Origin: Albidovulum marisflavi
GTDB taxonomy: Bacteria; Pseudomonadota; Alphaproteobacteria; Rhodobacterales; Rhodobacteraceae
Direction: 5' to 3'
Assembly: GCF_025751435.1 (NCBI RefSeq)
Contig: NZ_JAOWKY010000004.1
Span: 62,001 to 126,000, forward strand
Length of the DNA stretch: 64,000 nt
Under the pieces are notes generated by a model. It was not told where the DNA came from and searched no databases. It saw nothing but the letters and a program-made list of their open reading frames with translations. Below are positions 38,622 through 46,896 of this stretch, piece by piece (the stretch's first letter is position 1; every line of letters starts with the position of its first letter). A program made the translations under genes and the position numbers.

Positions 38622-40214
38622 TCAAACCATCATTTCCTTGGTGGCCGACAGTTTCAACGAGGGATGGTCGCGAATGATCCGGTCAATGTCCCATTGTAGC
38701 CGCGTCAAGTACACGATGTCGCCGTCATGGTCGTTGGCGATATGGCCTTTGTTCGCATTTACGAACTTTTCCACGTCAGCCTTGGGCCCCGTGACCCAGC
38801 GGGCAGATGTGAATTGCGACGACTCGAAGCGGACAGGCAGGGAGTATTCGATCTCGATCCGGCTTGCCAGAACGTCGAACTGAAGGGCGCCGACCACGCC
38901 GACGATGAAGCCTGAACCGATCGCCGGCTTGAAGACCTTGGCGGCGCCTTCCTCGGCAAACTGCATCAGCGCCTTTTCCAGGTGCTTGGCCTTCATCGGG
39001 TCGCCCGCGCGAACGGTTTGAAGCAGCTCCGGCGCGAACGACGGGATCCCGGTGAAGCGCAGCGCCTCGCCCTCGGTCAGCGCATCGCCGATGCGAAGCT
39101 GGCCATGGTTCGGTATGCCGATGATGTCGCCCGCCCAGGCTTCCTCGGCCAGTTCGCGGTCGGCGGCCAGGAACAGGACCGGGTTCGACACCGCCATTGG
39201 TTTCTTCGACCGCACATGCAGAAGCTTCATGCCGCGCGCGAAATGGCCAGAGGCGAGCCGGACGAAGGCCACGCGGTCGCGATGCTTGGGGTCCATGTTG
39301 GCCTGCACCTTGAAGACGAAGCCCGTGACCTTGGATTCTTCTGGCAGGATCTCGCGCTCGGCGGCCTTCTGCGGCTGGGGTTCAGGGCCATAGTCGCCGA
39401 TCCCGCGCATCAGTTCCTTGACCCCGAACGAGTTGATGGCAGATCCGAACCATATCGGCGTCATGTGCCCCTCAAGGAACGCTTGGCGATCGAAGGCGGG
39501 CAGCAGTTCGCGCGCCATCTCAAGTTCGTCGCGCAGTTTCGCGAGTTGTTCGGCAGGGACGTGCTCGGCCAGTTTCGGGTCGTCCAGACCGGTGATCGCG
39601 ATGGACTCCGCGACCTTGTTGCGGTCGGCGCGGTCCATGATCTCAAGCCGGTCGTGCAGCAGGTCGTAGGCGCCGATGAAGTCGCGTCCCATGCCGATCG
39701 GCCAGCTTGCCGGCGCCACGTCGATGGCCAGGTTTTCCTGGATCTCGTCGATGATCTCGAACGTGTCGCGGCTTTCGCGGTCCATCTTGTTGCAAAAGGT
39801 CAGGATCGGAAGATCGCGCAGGCGGCAGACCTCGAACAGCTTGCGGGTCTGGCTTTCAACGCCCTTCGCGCCGTCGATCACCATGATCGCCGCATCGACG
39901 GCGGTCAGCGTGCGATAGGTGTCCTCGGAAAAGTCGCTGTGGCCGGGCGTATCGACAAGGTTGAACCGGTACTTGTCGAAATCGAAGGACATGGCCGAGG
40001 CTGACACCGAGATGCCGCGGTCCTGTTCCAGCTTCATGAAGTCCGATCGCGTCCGACGCGCCTCGCCCTTGGCACGGACCTGTCCGGCCATCTGGATCGC
40101 GCCGCCGAACAGCAGGAACTTTTCGGTCAGCGTGGTCTTGCCCGCATCGGGGTGCGAGATGATCGCAAAGGTGCGGCGGCGGGCGATTTCGGTCGGCAGG
40201 GCAGGGCGGTTCAT
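38622..40214 (-). CDS. prfC: peptide chain release factor 3
   Basis: RF3 is a GTPase that removes RF1/RF2 from the ribosome after termination. The 530-residue protein has the translational GTPase motifs SHPDAGKTTLTEK (G1), DRGISVSAS (G2), VDTPGHSDF (G3) and FCNKMDRES (G4), followed by the RF3-type C-terminal domains. I start it at ATG 40212-40214 (MNRPALPTEIARR); an in-frame TTG or Met five codons upstream is less likely. It is transcribed away from the Hint-domain gene and has non-coding sequence downstream. Confidence 0.95.
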   Translation of the reverse strand: MNRPALPTEIARRRTFAIISHPDAGKTTLTEKFLLFGGAIQMAGQVRAKGEARRTRSDFMKLEQDRGISVSASAMSFDFDKYRFNLVDTPGHSDFSEDTYRTLTAVDAAIMVIDGAKGVESQTRKLFEVCRLRDLPILTFCNKMDRESRDTFEIIDEIQENLAIDVAPASWPIGMGRDFIGAYDLLHDRLEIMDRADRNKVAESIAITGLDDPKLAEHVPAEQLAKLRDELEMARELLPAFDRQAFLEGHMTPIWFGSAINSFGVKELMRGIGDYGPEPQPQKAAEREILPEESKVTGFVFKVQANMDPKHRDRVAFVRLASGHFARGMKLLHVRSKKPMAVSNPVLFLAADRELAEEAWAGDIIGIPNHGQLRIGDALTEGEALRFTGIPSFAPELLQTVRAGDPMKAKHLEKALMQFAEEGAAKVFKPAIGSGFIVGVVGALQFDVLASRIEIEYSLPVRFESSQFTSARWVTGPKADVEKFVNANKGHIANDHDGDIVYLTRLQWDIDRIIRDHPSLKLSATKEMMV

Positions 40215-40283
40215 CGGTGTCTCCAGCATGGGCGCCCTTTAGCGCGCGCGGGGGCCGCGCGCAATGCGCCCGCTTCGCGCAGA

Positions 40284-41273
40284 TCAGCGCCCTCTGTCGC
40301 GCAGGTGCGCCGCGACGGAAGGCACGGCGTCCTGCGCAATCTCGATCGCCGCATGCGCGTGCTGGTCAAGGCCGGGAAAGCGTGCGCGCAATTCGTCCGA
40401 AAGCTCGGTCGGCAGCATGGGCATTACCGATTGGGTCACGTTGAGACTTTCCGATGGGATCCCTTCGGCGTAGATGATTTCGTGCCGGTCGAACACAAGG
40501 CTGTAGTAGTCGACGAAGCCACCCTCGCGCCGCGTGATGCGGTCGCCGTCGACCAGGTGCTTGGCTTGAACCAGCAGGTCGGCAGTCGGGGTTACACCGC
40601 TTGCGTAGAGGAAAAGGCGGTGGTGCGGGCTGACGGCAAGGTCGCCAAGATTGCCCATGGCGCCGGCTGCGATCACCACAGGGGCGAACCCGCCCTGCGC
40701 GGGAAAGGTCGCCTTGCCGGTCCAGCGCAGCACCTGCGCGCCGTGGTCTCGTGTCAGGACGCGGTCGCCGGGGGCAAGCTGCTCGATCGGTAACGGAGCC
40801 GCCTCGGGCAAGGAAATGAGCGTTCCACGCGCGAAGGCAACGCAGACGGTTTCGGCAATGCGAAGCCCCGGCGGCGGTGGCGCGGCGGAGACAAGCGTAT
40901 GGTCGGCGCGGGGGGAAAGGGGCGAGAGCGGCAGCGCCAATATCTCATCCGACGGGTCATGGCGAAGGATCAGGACCTCGACCCTGTCCCCGTTTGCAGC
41001 CACCAGTGTCAGAAGCGACAGCAAGGTTACTGTGTCGCCTTCGGTGCCGATCCGCGTGCCGGGGCCAACGACCTGCGGTGCGGCCGGGCTATCGGACAGG
41101 CGAAGGGCCAGCCGCGACGATTGCGACTCCGGGGCAAGGCGATAGACGTCGCCGAGTTCGCAATTGTCCGCTGCCCCGATCGGGTCGCCCTGATTGGCCC
41201 CCAGCACAACCCTGAAAGCGGTCGCGGGATAGACATGCGCGAACTGCGCGGGCGGGGGTTCGGGATCGGTCAT
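40284..41273 (-). CDS. Hint-domain protein
   Basis: A 329-residue protein with a C-terminal Hint (hedgehog/intein) domain, of the Hint_2 type common in Rhodobacterales. The domain starts near CVAFARGTLISLPEA, continues IEQLAPGDRVLTRDHGAQVLRW and ends with the SPHHRLFLY histidine block. The first 130 residues are an unrecognised domain. Hint domains self-process peptides; here no extein-like flanking protein is split, and the lead motif reads CVAFARGT rather than the more usual C-F-x-P-G-T, so activity is uncertain. It is divergent from the SDR gene at 41383. Confidence 0.8.
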   Translation of the reverse strand: MTDPEPPPAQFAHVYPATAFRVVLGANQGDPIGAADNCELGDVYRLAPESQSSRLALRLSDSPAAPQVVGPGTRIGTEGDTVTLLSLLTLVAANGDRVEVLILRHDPSDEILALPLSPLSPRADHTLVSAAPPPPGLRIAETVCVAFARGTLISLPEAAPLPIEQLAPGDRVLTRDHGAQVLRWTGKATFPAQGGFAPVVIAAGAMGNLGDLAVSPHHRLFLYASGVTPTADLLVQAKHLVDGDRITRREGGFVDYYSLVFDRHEIIYAEGIPSESLNVTQSVMPMLPTELSDELRARFPGLDQHAHAAIEIAQDAVPSVAAHLRDRGR

Positions 41274-41343
41274 CGCGGTGGCTTAGCGCGCGCCAAGCGG
41301 CATGACAAGTTTGGACAGCAAGGGCTATGGCCCAGGCGCCCCG

Positions 41344-41371
41344 TTTCGCTATGCTCCGTCCCGAAGCGAAA
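41344..41371. promoter_or_regulatory. spaced inverted repeat upstream of the SDR gene
   Basis: TTTCGCT and AGCGAAA form a perfect 7-bp inverted repeat with a 14-base spacer, ending at the AAGGAG Shine-Dalgarno of the SDR gene. It may be an operator or may fold over the ribosome site. Confidence 0.35.
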
Positions 41372-41382
41372 AGGAGATGATG

Positions 41383-42162
41383 ATGGATCTTGGGATTCGC
41401 GGAAAGCGCGCGCTTGTCTGCGCCTCGTCCAAGGGGCTTGGGCGCGGCTGCGCCGAAGCGCTGGCGGCCGCGGGCGTGGAGCTTGTGATGAACGCCCGCG
41501 GCGGCGAGGCGCTTGACGCCGCTGCGGAAGACATTCGGTCGCGCTTTGGTGTCGCGGTAACGACCGTGGCGGCGGATGTATCCACCGAAGCCGGCCAGCG
41601 CGCCCTGCTTGAGGCATCGGGCGACATCGACATCCTGGTCAACAACGCGGGCGGCCCGCCGCCCGGAACTTGGTCCGAGTGGGACCGCGACGATTTCATC
41701 CGGGCGCTCGACGCCAATATGCTGGCCCCTATCGCTCTGATGAAGGCAACGCTGCCCGGCATGATTGACCGGCGGTGGGGGCGCGTGGTCAACATCACGT
41801 CCCAGGCGGTCAGATCGCCAATCCCGGCGCTTGGGCTTTCGAACAGCGCGCGCGCCGGTCTGACAGGCTACGTCGCGGGAACCTCGCGCCAGGTCGCGCG
41901 CCACGGCGTCACGATCAACAACTTGCTGCCCGGCATTCACGCGACCGACCGTGCGGTTTCGCTGGACAAGGGCGTGATGAGAGCCGAGGGCGTCACGATG
42001 GAAGAGGCGATCGCCCGCAGGTCGGCAACCATTCCCGCAGGCCGCTATGGCACAAGCGAAGAGTTCGGCGCGATGTGTGCCTTCCTGTGCTCTGTCCATG
42101 CGGGTTTCATCGTCGGCCAGAACATCCTGCTGGACGGCGGCGCGGTTAACCTGACGATGTGA
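41383..42162 (+). CDS. SDR-family oxidoreductase with altered catalytic motif
   Basis: A 259-residue classical-length short-chain dehydrogenase. The Rossmann motif is atypical but present (ALVCASSKGLGRGCA), as are NNAGGPPPG and the catalytic serine in NITSQAV. The usual YxxxK is not seen: at the equivalent place the sequence reads LSNSARAG, so Tyr is replaced by Ser and Lys by Arg. This SNxARAG form defines a subgroup of SDRs of unclear activity. I start at the third of three consecutive ATGs (41383), six bases after AAGGAG. A long hairpin follows the stop. Confidence 0.85.
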   Translation: MDLGIRGKRALVCASSKGLGRGCAEALAAAGVELVMNARGGEALDAAAEDIRSRFGVAVTTVAADVSTEAGQRALLEASGDIDILVNNAGGPPPGTWSEWDRDDFIRALDANMLAPIALMKATLPGMIDRRWGRVVNITSQAVRSPIPALGLSNSARAGLTGYVAGTSRQVARHGVTINNLLPGIHATDRAVSLDKGVMRAEGVTMEEAIARRSATIPAGRYGTSEEFGAMCAFLCSVHAGFIVGQNILLDGGAVNLTM

Positions 42163-42170
42163 GATCGCCC

Positions 42171-42204
42171 GCCTGCGATGCCCGTGCGGTCGGGCGTCGC
42201 AGGC
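42171..42204 (+). terminator. long hairpin after the SDR gene
   Basis: GCCTGCGA and TCGCAGGC, then GCCCG and CGGGC, form a 14-pair stem with one T-G wobble around the loop TGCGGT, nine bases after the SDR stop. No T-run follows; a terminator or mRNA end structure is the likely role. Confidence 0.5.
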
Positions 42205-42283
42205 CCCGGTAGCGCTTGCGACCGCTTCTGCAGCCTGCTATCGGAATGAAACCCGACGATTTCGCTCGGGCAAAGGGGAAGAC

Positions 42284-43366
42284 GTGACCGCAACACCGCC
42301 GAGATTGCAGGTGCAGAACCTGATCCGCGTCTATGATGGGCGTACGGTGGTCAATGACGTTTCGCTTTCCATCGAAGCTGGGCAGGTGACCTGCCTGCTT
42401 GGCCCCTCTGGCTGCGGCAAGTCCACGACCCTGCGGATGATCGCGGGCGTCGACATGCAGGACGCGGGCCGCATCTTCGTCGACGGCAACCTGGTCTGCG
42501 ACACGGTCTTCCGCGTTCCGCCCGAACGCCGGTCCATCGGCTTGATGTTTCAGGATTTCGCGCTGTTTCCCCATCTCAGCGTCGCCGAGAACATCGCCTT
42601 CGGGCTGCCGCGTTCGGATGCGGCGCGCATGGCCCGCGTTGATGAACTGCTGGAGCGGGTGGCGTTGTCCGGGTTCGGCCCCAAGTATCCCCACGAGCTT
42701 TCGGGCGGTGAACAGCAGCGCGTGGCACTTGCCCGCGCTCTGGCGCCGCGCCCTCGCATCCTGCTGATGGATGAGCCGTTTTCCGGACTTGACGAGCGGC
42801 TTCGCGACGGGATCCGAGACGACACGCTTGCGCTTCTGAAAGAGGAAGGGTCAGCGGTCCTGTTGGTCACGCACGAGCCGCACGAAGCCATGCGCATGGC
42901 CGATGAGATCGCGCTGATGCGCTCGGGCGCGATCGTACAGCACGGTGCGCCATACAACCTGTACAACGCGCCCGTGGACCGGGCGGCGGCGGCGTTCTTT
43001 TCGGACATCAACATACTAGAGGGCAGGGTGCAGGGCGCGCTGACCCAGACCCCGTTTGGTGAATTCCTGACGCCCGGCCTTCCCGACGGCACCGAGGTCG
43101 AGATCGTCATCCGCCCGCAGCATCTAAAGATCGACTTCGATCGGGCGGGAAAGGGACCCCTGCCGACCGCGGTCGACGGAACCGCGGCACGGGCCGAGGT
43201 CGCGCGCGCACGCTTCATGGGCCGCGAGAGCCTGGTGGAATTCCGGCTGTGCCACGACGGTCAGATCCTGAAGGCCTCCGTGCCCGCCGTATTTCTGCCG
43301 AAACCGGGCACGCCGATGTGGTTGATGCTGCGCCGCGACCGCTGCTTCGTCTTTCCCAAGGCCTGA
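42284..43366 (+). CDS. fbpC: Fe3+-type ABC transporter ATP-binding protein (orphan)
   Basis: A 360-residue ABC ATPase of the FbpC/PotA branch. Walker A (GPSGCGKST), the signature LSGGEQQRVALARAL, Walker B (ILLMDEPFSGLDE) and the H-loop VTHEPHEA are all present, and the C-terminal third is the regulatory OB-like domain. The start is a GTG at 42284, preceded by AAAGGGGAAG. No permease or binding-protein gene is adjacent, so it must work with a partner encoded elsewhere. Substrate is inferred only from family resemblance; spermidine or molybdate-type members look similar. Confidence 0.82.
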   Translation: MTATPPRLQVQNLIRVYDGRTVVNDVSLSIEAGQVTCLLGPSGCGKSTTLRMIAGVDMQDAGRIFVDGNLVCDTVFRVPPERRSIGLMFQDFALFPHLSVAENIAFGLPRSDAARMARVDELLERVALSGFGPKYPHELSGGEQQRVALARALAPRPRILLMDEPFSGLDERLRDGIRDDTLALLKEEGSAVLLVTHEPHEAMRMADEIALMRSGAIVQHGAPYNLYNAPVDRAAAAFFSDINILEGRVQGALTQTPFGEFLTPGLPDGTEVEIVIRPQHLKIDFDRAGKGPLPTAVDGTAARAEVARARFMGRESLVEFRLCHDGQILKASVPAVFLPKPGTPMWLMLRRDRCFVFPKA

Positions 43367-43376
43367 CAGGTACACG

Positions 43377-44051
43377 TCAGGGCTCGGCGAGTCGAGCCAG
43401 GTAGTCCTCGACCGTGCGTCCCGGCTCTGGCATGAACGCCCCGCCGTCGGGCACCAGCGCGATGATCATGTCAACGCGGAAGAAGCGGAAATCGGCGCGC
43501 AGCTCGCACCAGGCCAGCAAGGTCCAGACCTTGCCCCAGAACTCAAGCTGCAGGGGACGGATCCGACGCTGCGTCTCTGTGCCCGTTTCGTCGCGGTAGG
43601 ACAGCGAAAGCGTCAGGTGTTCGCGGATCGCACGCCGTATCAGGCCCAGATGGGGGGCCGCGCGGGCGGCCTCGGCGCTGGAAAAGACGAAGCTGTCGCT
43701 GCCCGCTTCGGCCAGGATCGTGGGCGCCACGGCCGCGATCTTGGCGCGCAGGCTTACCGCCGCGCGCGCGGCGGTTTGGTCCGCGCCCGATGCGACAAGA
43801 CCTAGGCCCAACCTCAGTGCCTCGAATTCGTCTCGCGACAACGCGACGGGGGGCAGCGCGACGGGATCGCGCAGCATGTAGCCAATCCCTCTTTCCCCTT
43901 CGATGGGTACGCCGCCCGCCTGAAGGCGCCCCATGTCGCGCCAGATCGTGCGTACCGAAACGCCGGTCTTTTCCGCAAGGTCGACCGCGCGATGCAGCTT
44001 GCCGTCGCGCAGGATGCGGATCAGATCGAGCAGGCGGTCGGGACGGGGCAT
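43377..44051 (-). CDS. YafY-type HTH/WYL transcriptional regulator
   Basis: A 224-residue regulator with an N-terminal DeoR-like winged helix (LHRAVDLAEKTGVSVRTIWRD, read here in two parts: residues 18-38) and a C-terminal WYL domain (LSLSYRDETG, IRPLQLEFWGKVWTLLAWCELR). WYL domains sense small ligands or nucleic acids. It is convergent with the ABC ATPase gene, ten bases apart, and divergent from tatA across a 257-base gap that holds a GACAG-N4-CTGTC repeat. Target genes are unknown; autoregulation through that repeat is possible. Confidence 0.82.
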   Translation of the reverse strand: MPRPDRLLDLIRILRDGKLHRAVDLAEKTGVSVRTIWRDMGRLQAGGVPIEGERGIGYMLRDPVALPPVALSRDEFEALRLGLGLVASGADQTAARAAVSLRAKIAAVAPTILAEAGSDSFVFSSAEAARAAPHLGLIRRAIREHLTLSLSYRDETGTETQRRIRPLQLEFWGKVWTLLAWCELRADFRFFRVDMIIALVPDGGAFMPEPGRTVEDYLARLAEP

Positions 44052-44165
44052 GGCGGGTCGGTGGCGGTCTGTGCCGAATGAGTCTATGATGGCGTCGTGT
44101 CAGGCGGAACCGCGCCTGCGCGTCCAGATCCTGCCCGAAAACGTGGGGGATTGGCAAGACTTACC

Positions 44166-44179
44166 GACAGAATCCTGTC
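44166..44179. promoter_or_regulatory. inverted repeat between the WYL regulator and tatA
   Basis: GACAG-AATC-CTGTC, a perfect 5-bp inverted repeat in the divergent gap. It is a candidate operator for the WYL regulator. Confidence 0.35.
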
Positions 44180-44271
44180 AGTTGCCGCGTCGCCCGGGCA
44201 GTAGGAGAGATGGCGCGCAGTGCGCTTTCAGTCTTTGATGCGCTTCGGAACGTCGGCAACCCGCCGGCAAG

Positions 44272-44288
44272 GCCGCCCCGTGGGCGGC
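44272..44288 (+). other. hairpin just upstream of the tatA ribosome binding site
   Basis: GCCGCCC-CGT-GGGCGGC is a perfect 7-bp stem followed by GCATTTT and then the GGAGG of tatA. It looks like an intrinsic terminator or attenuator in the leader. Confidence 0.45.
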
Positions 44289-44308
44289 GCATTTTGGAGG
44301 TACTTGAG

Positions 44309-44515
44309 ATGCAGATGGGTCCTTGGCAGCTAATCATCATCGCGATCGTTGTGCTGGTGCTCTTCGGGCGCGGCAAGATCAGCTCTCTCATGGGCGAGGT
44401 CGGCAAGGGCATTACCGCGTTCAAGAAGGGCGTGAAGGACAGCACCGCCGAACTGGAAAAGGAAGCGTCCGACACGGCCAAGGACGTGACCCCGGAAGAA
44501 AAAGACAAGGCCTGA
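44309..44515 (+). CDS. tatA: Sec-independent protein translocase subunit TatA
   Basis: A 68-residue pore-forming subunit of the twin-arginine translocase, with one N-terminal membrane helix (QLIIIAIVVLVLFG), the FGRGKIS hinge with the conserved Phe-Gly, and an amphipathic helix plus acidic/basic tail. GGAGG lies eight bases before the ATG at 44309; the open frame starts 33 codons upstream but has no conserved residues. tatB follows after 24 bases. Confidence 0.95.
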   Translation: MQMGPWQLIIIAIVVLVLFGRGKISSLMGEVGKGITAFKKGVKDSTAELEKEASDTAKDVTPEEKDKA

Positions 44516-44539
44516 ATTTCGAACTGACGGGGGCCGCAG

Positions 44540-45169
44540 ATGTTCAACATGGGCTGGACCGAGCTTCTGGTCATTGGGGTGGTGGCGCTGATCGTCATAG
44601 GGCCTCAGGACCTCCCGGAAATGTTCCGCCAGCTCGGGCGGTTCACGGGCAAGATCCGCGCAATGGGACGGGAGTTCCAGCGCGCCATGGATCAGGCTGC
44701 AAAAGAGTCGGGCGTCAATGATGTGGCCAAGGACCTGAAGTCCGCGACCTCGCCCAAGGCGCTTGGGCTGGATGCGGTGAAGGGTGCGGCCGATCGCTTT
44801 GAAAAATGGGATCCGCTGAAGCAGTCGAAGCCGGCCAAGCCCGCCGCCAAGCCTGATAATCCCACGCCCGAAGTCGCGCCCGACACGGCCGGACCGGCCG
44901 CGGTCACGCAAAAGCCCCCGCTTGGACCGGCGACACAGGCGCTCGCGGAAAAGCAGGCGGCCCGCAAGGCCGTCATCGCGGAAACCAGCGCCAAGCTCAA
45001 GGCAATCGACGAGGGCGGCGCGACTGCCGCACCTGACGCCGAGGCCAAGTCCAAGGCGGCGGCGAAACCAAAGGCCGCTGCCAAGCCCAAGGCTGCCGCC
45101 GCGGACACTGCCGACAAACCCGCGCCCAAACCCCGCGCCCCGCGCAAGAAGAAGGCCGACGAGGCATGA
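44540..45169 (+). CDS. tatB: Sec-independent protein translocase subunit TatB
   Basis: TatB (209 residues) binds Tat signal peptides together with TatC. The N-terminal part has [20 protein letters not shown] with the conserved Glu8-like residue, [13 protein letters not shown] hinge and an amphipathic helix. The C-terminal half is a long low-complexity Ala/Lys/Pro tail (about 95-209), longer than the enteric protein. It overlaps tatC as ATGA. Confidence 0.93.
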   Translation: MFNMGWTELLVIGVVALIVIGPQDLPEMFRQLGRFTGKIRAMGREFQRAMDQAAKESGVNDVAKDLKSATSPKALGLDAVKGAADRFEKWDPLKQSKPAKPAAKPDNPTPEVAPDTAGPAAVTQKPPLGPATQALAEKQAARKAVIAETSAKLKAIDEGGATAAPDAEAKSKAAAKPKAAAKPKAAAADTADKPAPKPRAPRKKKADEA

Positions 45170-46011
45170 CCAAGACGGACCATATCGACGATTCCGCAGC
45201 GCCGCTGATCGAGCACCTGCGCGAGTTGCGCACACGTATCCTGTATTCGATCTCTGCCTTCGCGGTCTGTTTCGTCATCGGCTACATGGTCTGGCAGTAT
45301 GTCTTCAAGTTCCTTGCCCGACCGATGTGCGTGGTGCTGACCGAGCGCGGACAGGAATGCCAGCTGATCCTGGTGAAGATGCAGGAAGGCTTCTTCGTCG
45401 CCATCAAGATCGCGCTTTGGGGCGGCTTCGCGCTGGCCTTTCCGATCATCGCATACCAGATGTGGCGTTTCGTGGCGCCGGGGCTGTACCGCTCGGAAAA
45501 GGCGGCTTTCCTGCCGTTCCTCGTCGCCTCTCCGGTGATGTTCCTGATTGGTGGAGCGTTCGCCTACTACATCATCCTGCCCTTCGCTTTCAGCTTCTTC
45601 CTGGGCTTCCAGGACGTCTTTGCCGACGCGATCAAGGAAGGCGGTTCCTTGTCGTCGCCGCCCGCCGGGATATCCTTCCTGGGGTCGATGGAAGCCTATC
45701 TGTCGCTGACCATGACCTTCGTGATGGCGTTCGGCCTTTGTTTCCAGTTGCCGGTTCTGCTGACGCTGATGGGCAAGGCAGGCCTGATTTCGTCCCAGGG
45801 CCTGAAGGCAACGCGAAAATACGCGGTGGTCGCGATCCTTGCTGTCGCCGCCGTCGTAACCCCGCCGGATGTGTTTTCGCAGGTCATCCTGTTCTGCGCG
45901 GTCTATCCCCTGTACGAGATGTCGATCTTCCTGATCACCCGCTTCGAGCGAGAGCGTGAAGCTCAGGCAAGGGCCGACGGCACCTGGGAAGAGGACGAGG
46001 AAGAAGCGTGA
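45166..46011 (+). CDS. tatC: Sec-independent protein translocase subunit TatC
   Basis: TatC (281 residues, six helices) is the receptor core of the translocase. The N-terminal [12 protein letters not shown] is the family signature for signal-peptide recognition, and the periplasmic-loop region has the [17 protein letters not shown]-like block. The C-terminal tail is charged (EEDEEEA). It overlaps tatB and the DUF815 ATPase gene by four bases each, so the four genes are probably one transcript. Confidence 0.95.
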   Translation: MTKTDHIDDSAAPLIEHLRELRTRILYSISAFAVCFVIGYMVWQYVFKFLARPMCVVLTERGQECQLILVKMQEGFFVAIKIALWGGFALAFPIIAYQMWRFVAPGLYRSEKAAFLPFLVASPVMFLIGGAFAYYIILPFAFSFFLGFQDVFADAIKEGGSLSSPPAGISFLGSMEAYLSLTMTFVMAFGLCFQLPVLLTLMGKAGLISSQGLKATRKYAVVAILAVAAVVTPPDVFSQVILFCAVYPLYEMSIFLITRFEREREAQARADGTWEEDEEEA

Positions 46012-46850
46012 ACGAAGAGGAGTTGCGCCGCATCGCCGCCGCGCTTGAGCGGATGGCCCCGGCGCCAGCGCAGGCGCCAGACTGGACCGCGGCCGATGCC
46101 TTCGTCTGGCACACCGCGCCGGACAGGCTGGACCCGGTGCCCGAGGTGGCGCGGGTTGACCTGGCCTTGCTGGTGGCGGTGGATCGGGCTCGCAACACCC
46201 TTCTTGAAAACACGCTTCAGTTCGCCAGGGGGTTTCCGGCCAACAACGCGCTGCTCTGGGGCGCGCGCGGCATGGGAAAGTCGTCCCTGGTGAAGGCGGT
46301 TCATGCAGAGGTCCTGCGCCAGGGCCTGGGCCTGAAGATCGTGGAACTGAGCCGCGAAGATCTGCCCACCATCGGGCGACTGCTGGCGCATCTGCGCGCC
46401 GCGCGGGATCATCGTTTCCTTCTGTTCTGTGACGACCTTTCGTTTTCGCACGACGACCAGCACTACAAGGCGCTGAAGGCGGTTCTGGACGGTGGGATCG
46501 AGGGGCGACCCGAAAACGTGATCTTTTACGCCACGTCGAACCGGCGCCACCTGATGCCGCGCGACATGATCGAGAACGAACGATCCAGTGCGATCAACCC
46601 ATCCGAAGCGGTCGAGGAAAAGGTGTCGCTTTCTGACCGCTTCGGCCTCTGGTTGGGCTTCCATCCCTGCAGCCAGGACGAATTCCTGGACATGATCCGG
46701 GGATATTGCGACGCCTACGGGATCGAGATCGGGCAGGATCTCCTGCGGGCCGAAGCGATCGAGTGGCAGGCGACGCGAGGCTCGCGCTCGGGCCGTGTCG
46801 CATGGCAGTATTTCACCGACCTGGCGGGGCGCCGCGGCGTCAAGCTCTGA
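46008..46850 (+). CDS. DUF815-family AAA ATPase
   Basis: A 280-residue P-loop ATPase. The Walker A is [15 protein letters not shown], the Walker B-like strand is [10 protein letters not shown], and a [13 protein letters not shown] sensor-like segment follows, then a [10 protein letters not shown] block that is typical of DUF815 proteins. Its function is not established. The first 80 residues are acidic and variable. It overlaps tatC, which suggests shared expression but does not by itself imply a role in Tat export. The convergent nlpD lies 46 bases away. Confidence 0.82.
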   Translation: MNEEELRRIAAALERMAPAPAQAPDWTAADAFVWHTAPDRLDPVPEVARVDLALLVAVDRARNTLLENTLQFARGFPANNALLWGARGMGKSSLVKAVHAEVLRQGLGLKIVELSREDLPTIGRLLAHLRAARDHRFLLFCDDLSFSHDDQHYKALKAVLDGGIEGRPENVIFYATSNRRHLMPRDMIENERSSAINPSEAVEEKVSLSDRFGLWLGFHPCSQDEFLDMIRGYCDAYGIEIGQDLLRAEAIEWQATRGSRSGRVAWQYFTDLAGRRGVKL

Positions 46851-46862
46851 TGCGTGGCGATC

Positions 46863-46888
46863 GGCAGCCCGCGATCACGCGGGCTGCC
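46863..46888. terminator. bidirectional terminator-like hairpin between convergent genes
   Basis: GGCAGCCCGCG-ATCA-CGCGGGCTGCC is a perfect 11-bp stem between the stops of the DUF815 gene and nlpD. It lacks a marked T-run on either side, but its position fits a shared transcription end. Confidence 0.6.
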
Positions 46889-46896
46889 TGCCGAAC

